DNA of 64,000 bases from Sacculina carcini (Eukaryota > Arthropoda > Thecostraca > Sacculinidae): assembly GCA_916048095.2 (NCBI GenBank), contig OU696595.1, forward strand, positions 3,668,295 to 3,732,294. Reading direction: 5' to 3'. Shown in pieces: positions 62,697 through 64,000 of this stretch. How positions within the stretch are numbered: the stretch's first letter is position 1; each line of letters starts with the position of its first letter. Position numbers and translations under genes: made by a program. Under the pieces are notes generated by a model that saw only the letters and a program-made list of their open reading frames with translations, did not search any database and had not been told where the DNA came from.

Positions 62697-62984
62697 CTGC
62701 AAGCACAGGTATGGTAGTGTAGGTGTGAATTTGTATTGAGTGAGAGCTTGTGAGAGAGCGAGAGAGCAAATGTGTGTGTCTGCTATGCTTAACTGGGCCG
62801 TTTACACCTGCTATCAATGTATGTCTTTATGTATTTGCATATGCGCTGTTAAGTGAGGTCTGGGTATATTCTGATTGGTCACTGGATCGGTTTTGTGTTT
62901 GAGTGTCTGAGCTGTGCGTGTGTATGTGGCGTGTTTACCTAGTTGTGGTAGCGGAAATGAGCTTACGCTCGGACTGTCCTGTCT

Positions 62985-63990
62985 CTTTCTCACTGAATAT
63001 CCAATTTATGTTTGAAGTCTCCTATAGTTTTAGCCTCTACGATAGTCTTGTGTAATTTACTCCAAACGTCAATTCGCCTGAATGGAAAACTGTATTTCTT
63101 TATGTATTTTTTGCACAGAGATTTTATGAGCTTCTTGCCGTGCCCCCTTCCTACATCCTGCTTTATCAGTCCAATTTCCTGCTGAGCTGTGATTCCTATC
63201 ATGTTCTTGAAAATATGAATGATATCACCCCGTGTCCTCCTGTCTTCCAACGTCGCTAATCTCAACGCATTTAGCCTGTCTTCATATTTGAGACTTTTTA
63301 GCTCTGCTACCAGTATCTGTTGGCCAGTCTTTGCATCTTTTCGACTTTTTTTTCACCAGGCGCTTCTCGTGGGCACACCAGACCACTGCGGCATACTCAA
63401 GTTTGGGCCCAGAGCCGTTGCGAGGACTTATGAGCCCCCCCCCCCCCCGAAGGCAACATTTGGGGCCCCCCGAAGGCAGCACGAACCCCCCGAAGGCAAC
63501 ACTTGGGGGCCTCCGAAGGCAGCACTTGGGGCCCCCATTATAAATAAACCATCCAATAATGAATTTATTTATTATATATTATCACATAATACAAGCTCAG
63601 GTGAAAACATCTGAGCAAAAAGGTAAAGGCTATACATAATATGATAAATTGTAATATCATACGTGAAGCAACGGGGCCCCTCAACACTCGGGCCCCCCGG
63701 CCGGGGGGTACGGGGGGCGGTTGCTACGGCTCTGTTTGGGCCTAATAATAACTGACACTATTAACTTCCTCATTGTCTCTGCATATATAAAGTTGAACAC
63801 GTGATTTATCCTAGTCAGCAGAGAGTATGTTTTGGCACAGATGTCATCAATGCGGGCCTCAGGGGACAAATCTTTTGTGCGTATGTGTACGTGTATTGAA
63901 ATGCGTGCGCAGTCCAGGTGTAGGAGAGGTTGACGCAGGATAGTGCTGAGAGCATCCAGTTGGTGAAGAATGGTTGGATTGTGGTTACTG
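62985..63990 (-). mobile_element. Decayed LINE reverse-transcriptase C-terminus, interrupted by a MITE
   Basis: Minus strand reads SPEARIDDICAKTYSLLTRI, ETMRKLIVSVIIRP (63869 down to 63742). After the 325-bp insertion it continues KLEYAAVVW, then LRLATLEDRRTRGDIIHIFK and FRRIDVWSKLHKTIVEAKTI, ending IQ-stop near 63000. Same family as 7010-7510. Frameshifts near 63300-63350 show decay. Confidence 0.8.
63410..63734. mobile_element. hAT-type MITE, 325 bp, with perfect 8-bp target duplication
   Basis: Ends CAGAGCCGTTGCGA and, on the other strand, CAGAGCCGTAGCAA (12 of 14 match). TTTGGGCC occurs directly on both sides (63402-63409 and 63735-63742). Removing one copy and the element rejoins the LINE frame at RPKLEYAAVVW. 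The interior is rich in GGGGCC and C runs and has no transposase. Confidence 0.88.
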
Positions 63991-64000
63991 GTTGTATTGT

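Overview
This is animal (metazoan) nuclear DNA, probably from an invertebrate. Genes are spliced with GT-AG introns, exons are near 50% GC while introns and spacers are AT-rich, and an ALYREF/THOC4 mRNA-export gene is clearly recognisable. The DNA is full of (TG)n/(CA)n microsatellites, minisatellites, SINE-like and MITE-like repeats and non-LTR retrotransposons. I cannot name the species. No database search was possible, so every family name rests on motifs read by eye.

Layout. (1) 0.6-2.1 kb, minus strand: last exon of an unrecognised, apparently secreted Ser/Thr-rich protein. (2) 2.1-11.2 kb: microsatellites and repeats. (3) 11.3-16.4 kb, plus strand: complete ALYREF in four coding exons; a minisatellite of about 54 copies in intron 3 starts exactly at the splice donor. 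(4) 17.2-23.1 kb: a tRNA-Val-headed SINE, an apparently intact two-ORF CR1/L2-like LINE (PHD and zinc-knuckle ORF1; endonuclease-RT ORF2 in the same frame behind one UGA), and a LINE fragment. (5) 23.7-29.4 kb: tandem duplications and microsatellites. (6) 29.4-31.2 kb, plus strand: a small secreted-protein gene with a TATA box and a 5' UTR intron. (7) 35.4-59.5 kb, plus strand: the main gene, assembled here as 23 coding exons that stay in one frame for 1,806 codons. They encode a signal peptide, 17 single-exon fibronectin-III/NDNF-like domains (six of one subtype, eleven of another), a linker of about 110 threonines and a Lys/His-rich tail. Its introns hold a GC-rich gag-like ORF and a complete antisense, intronless RRM gene. 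(8) 59.7-62.7 kb, minus strand: the end of a second gene, convergent with the first. It has the same 103-nt phase 1-to-2 linker exon followed by a very basic Ser/Arg/Lys/Gly tail of seventeen 18-residue repeats. (9) 61.1-64.0 kb: LINE relics, one split by a hAT-type MITE with a perfect 8-bp target duplication.

How the parts may work together. The small TATA-driven secreted protein, the giant modular protein and its convergent paralogue look like a local cluster for extracellular-matrix, skeletal or adhesive proteins. The cell type and use are inference. The most notable items are the modular gene with its convergent paralogue, the minisatellite that amplified a real splice donor, the UGA-CUA junction in the LINE, and TG-repeat tracts placed just upstream of more than half of the 3' splice sites.
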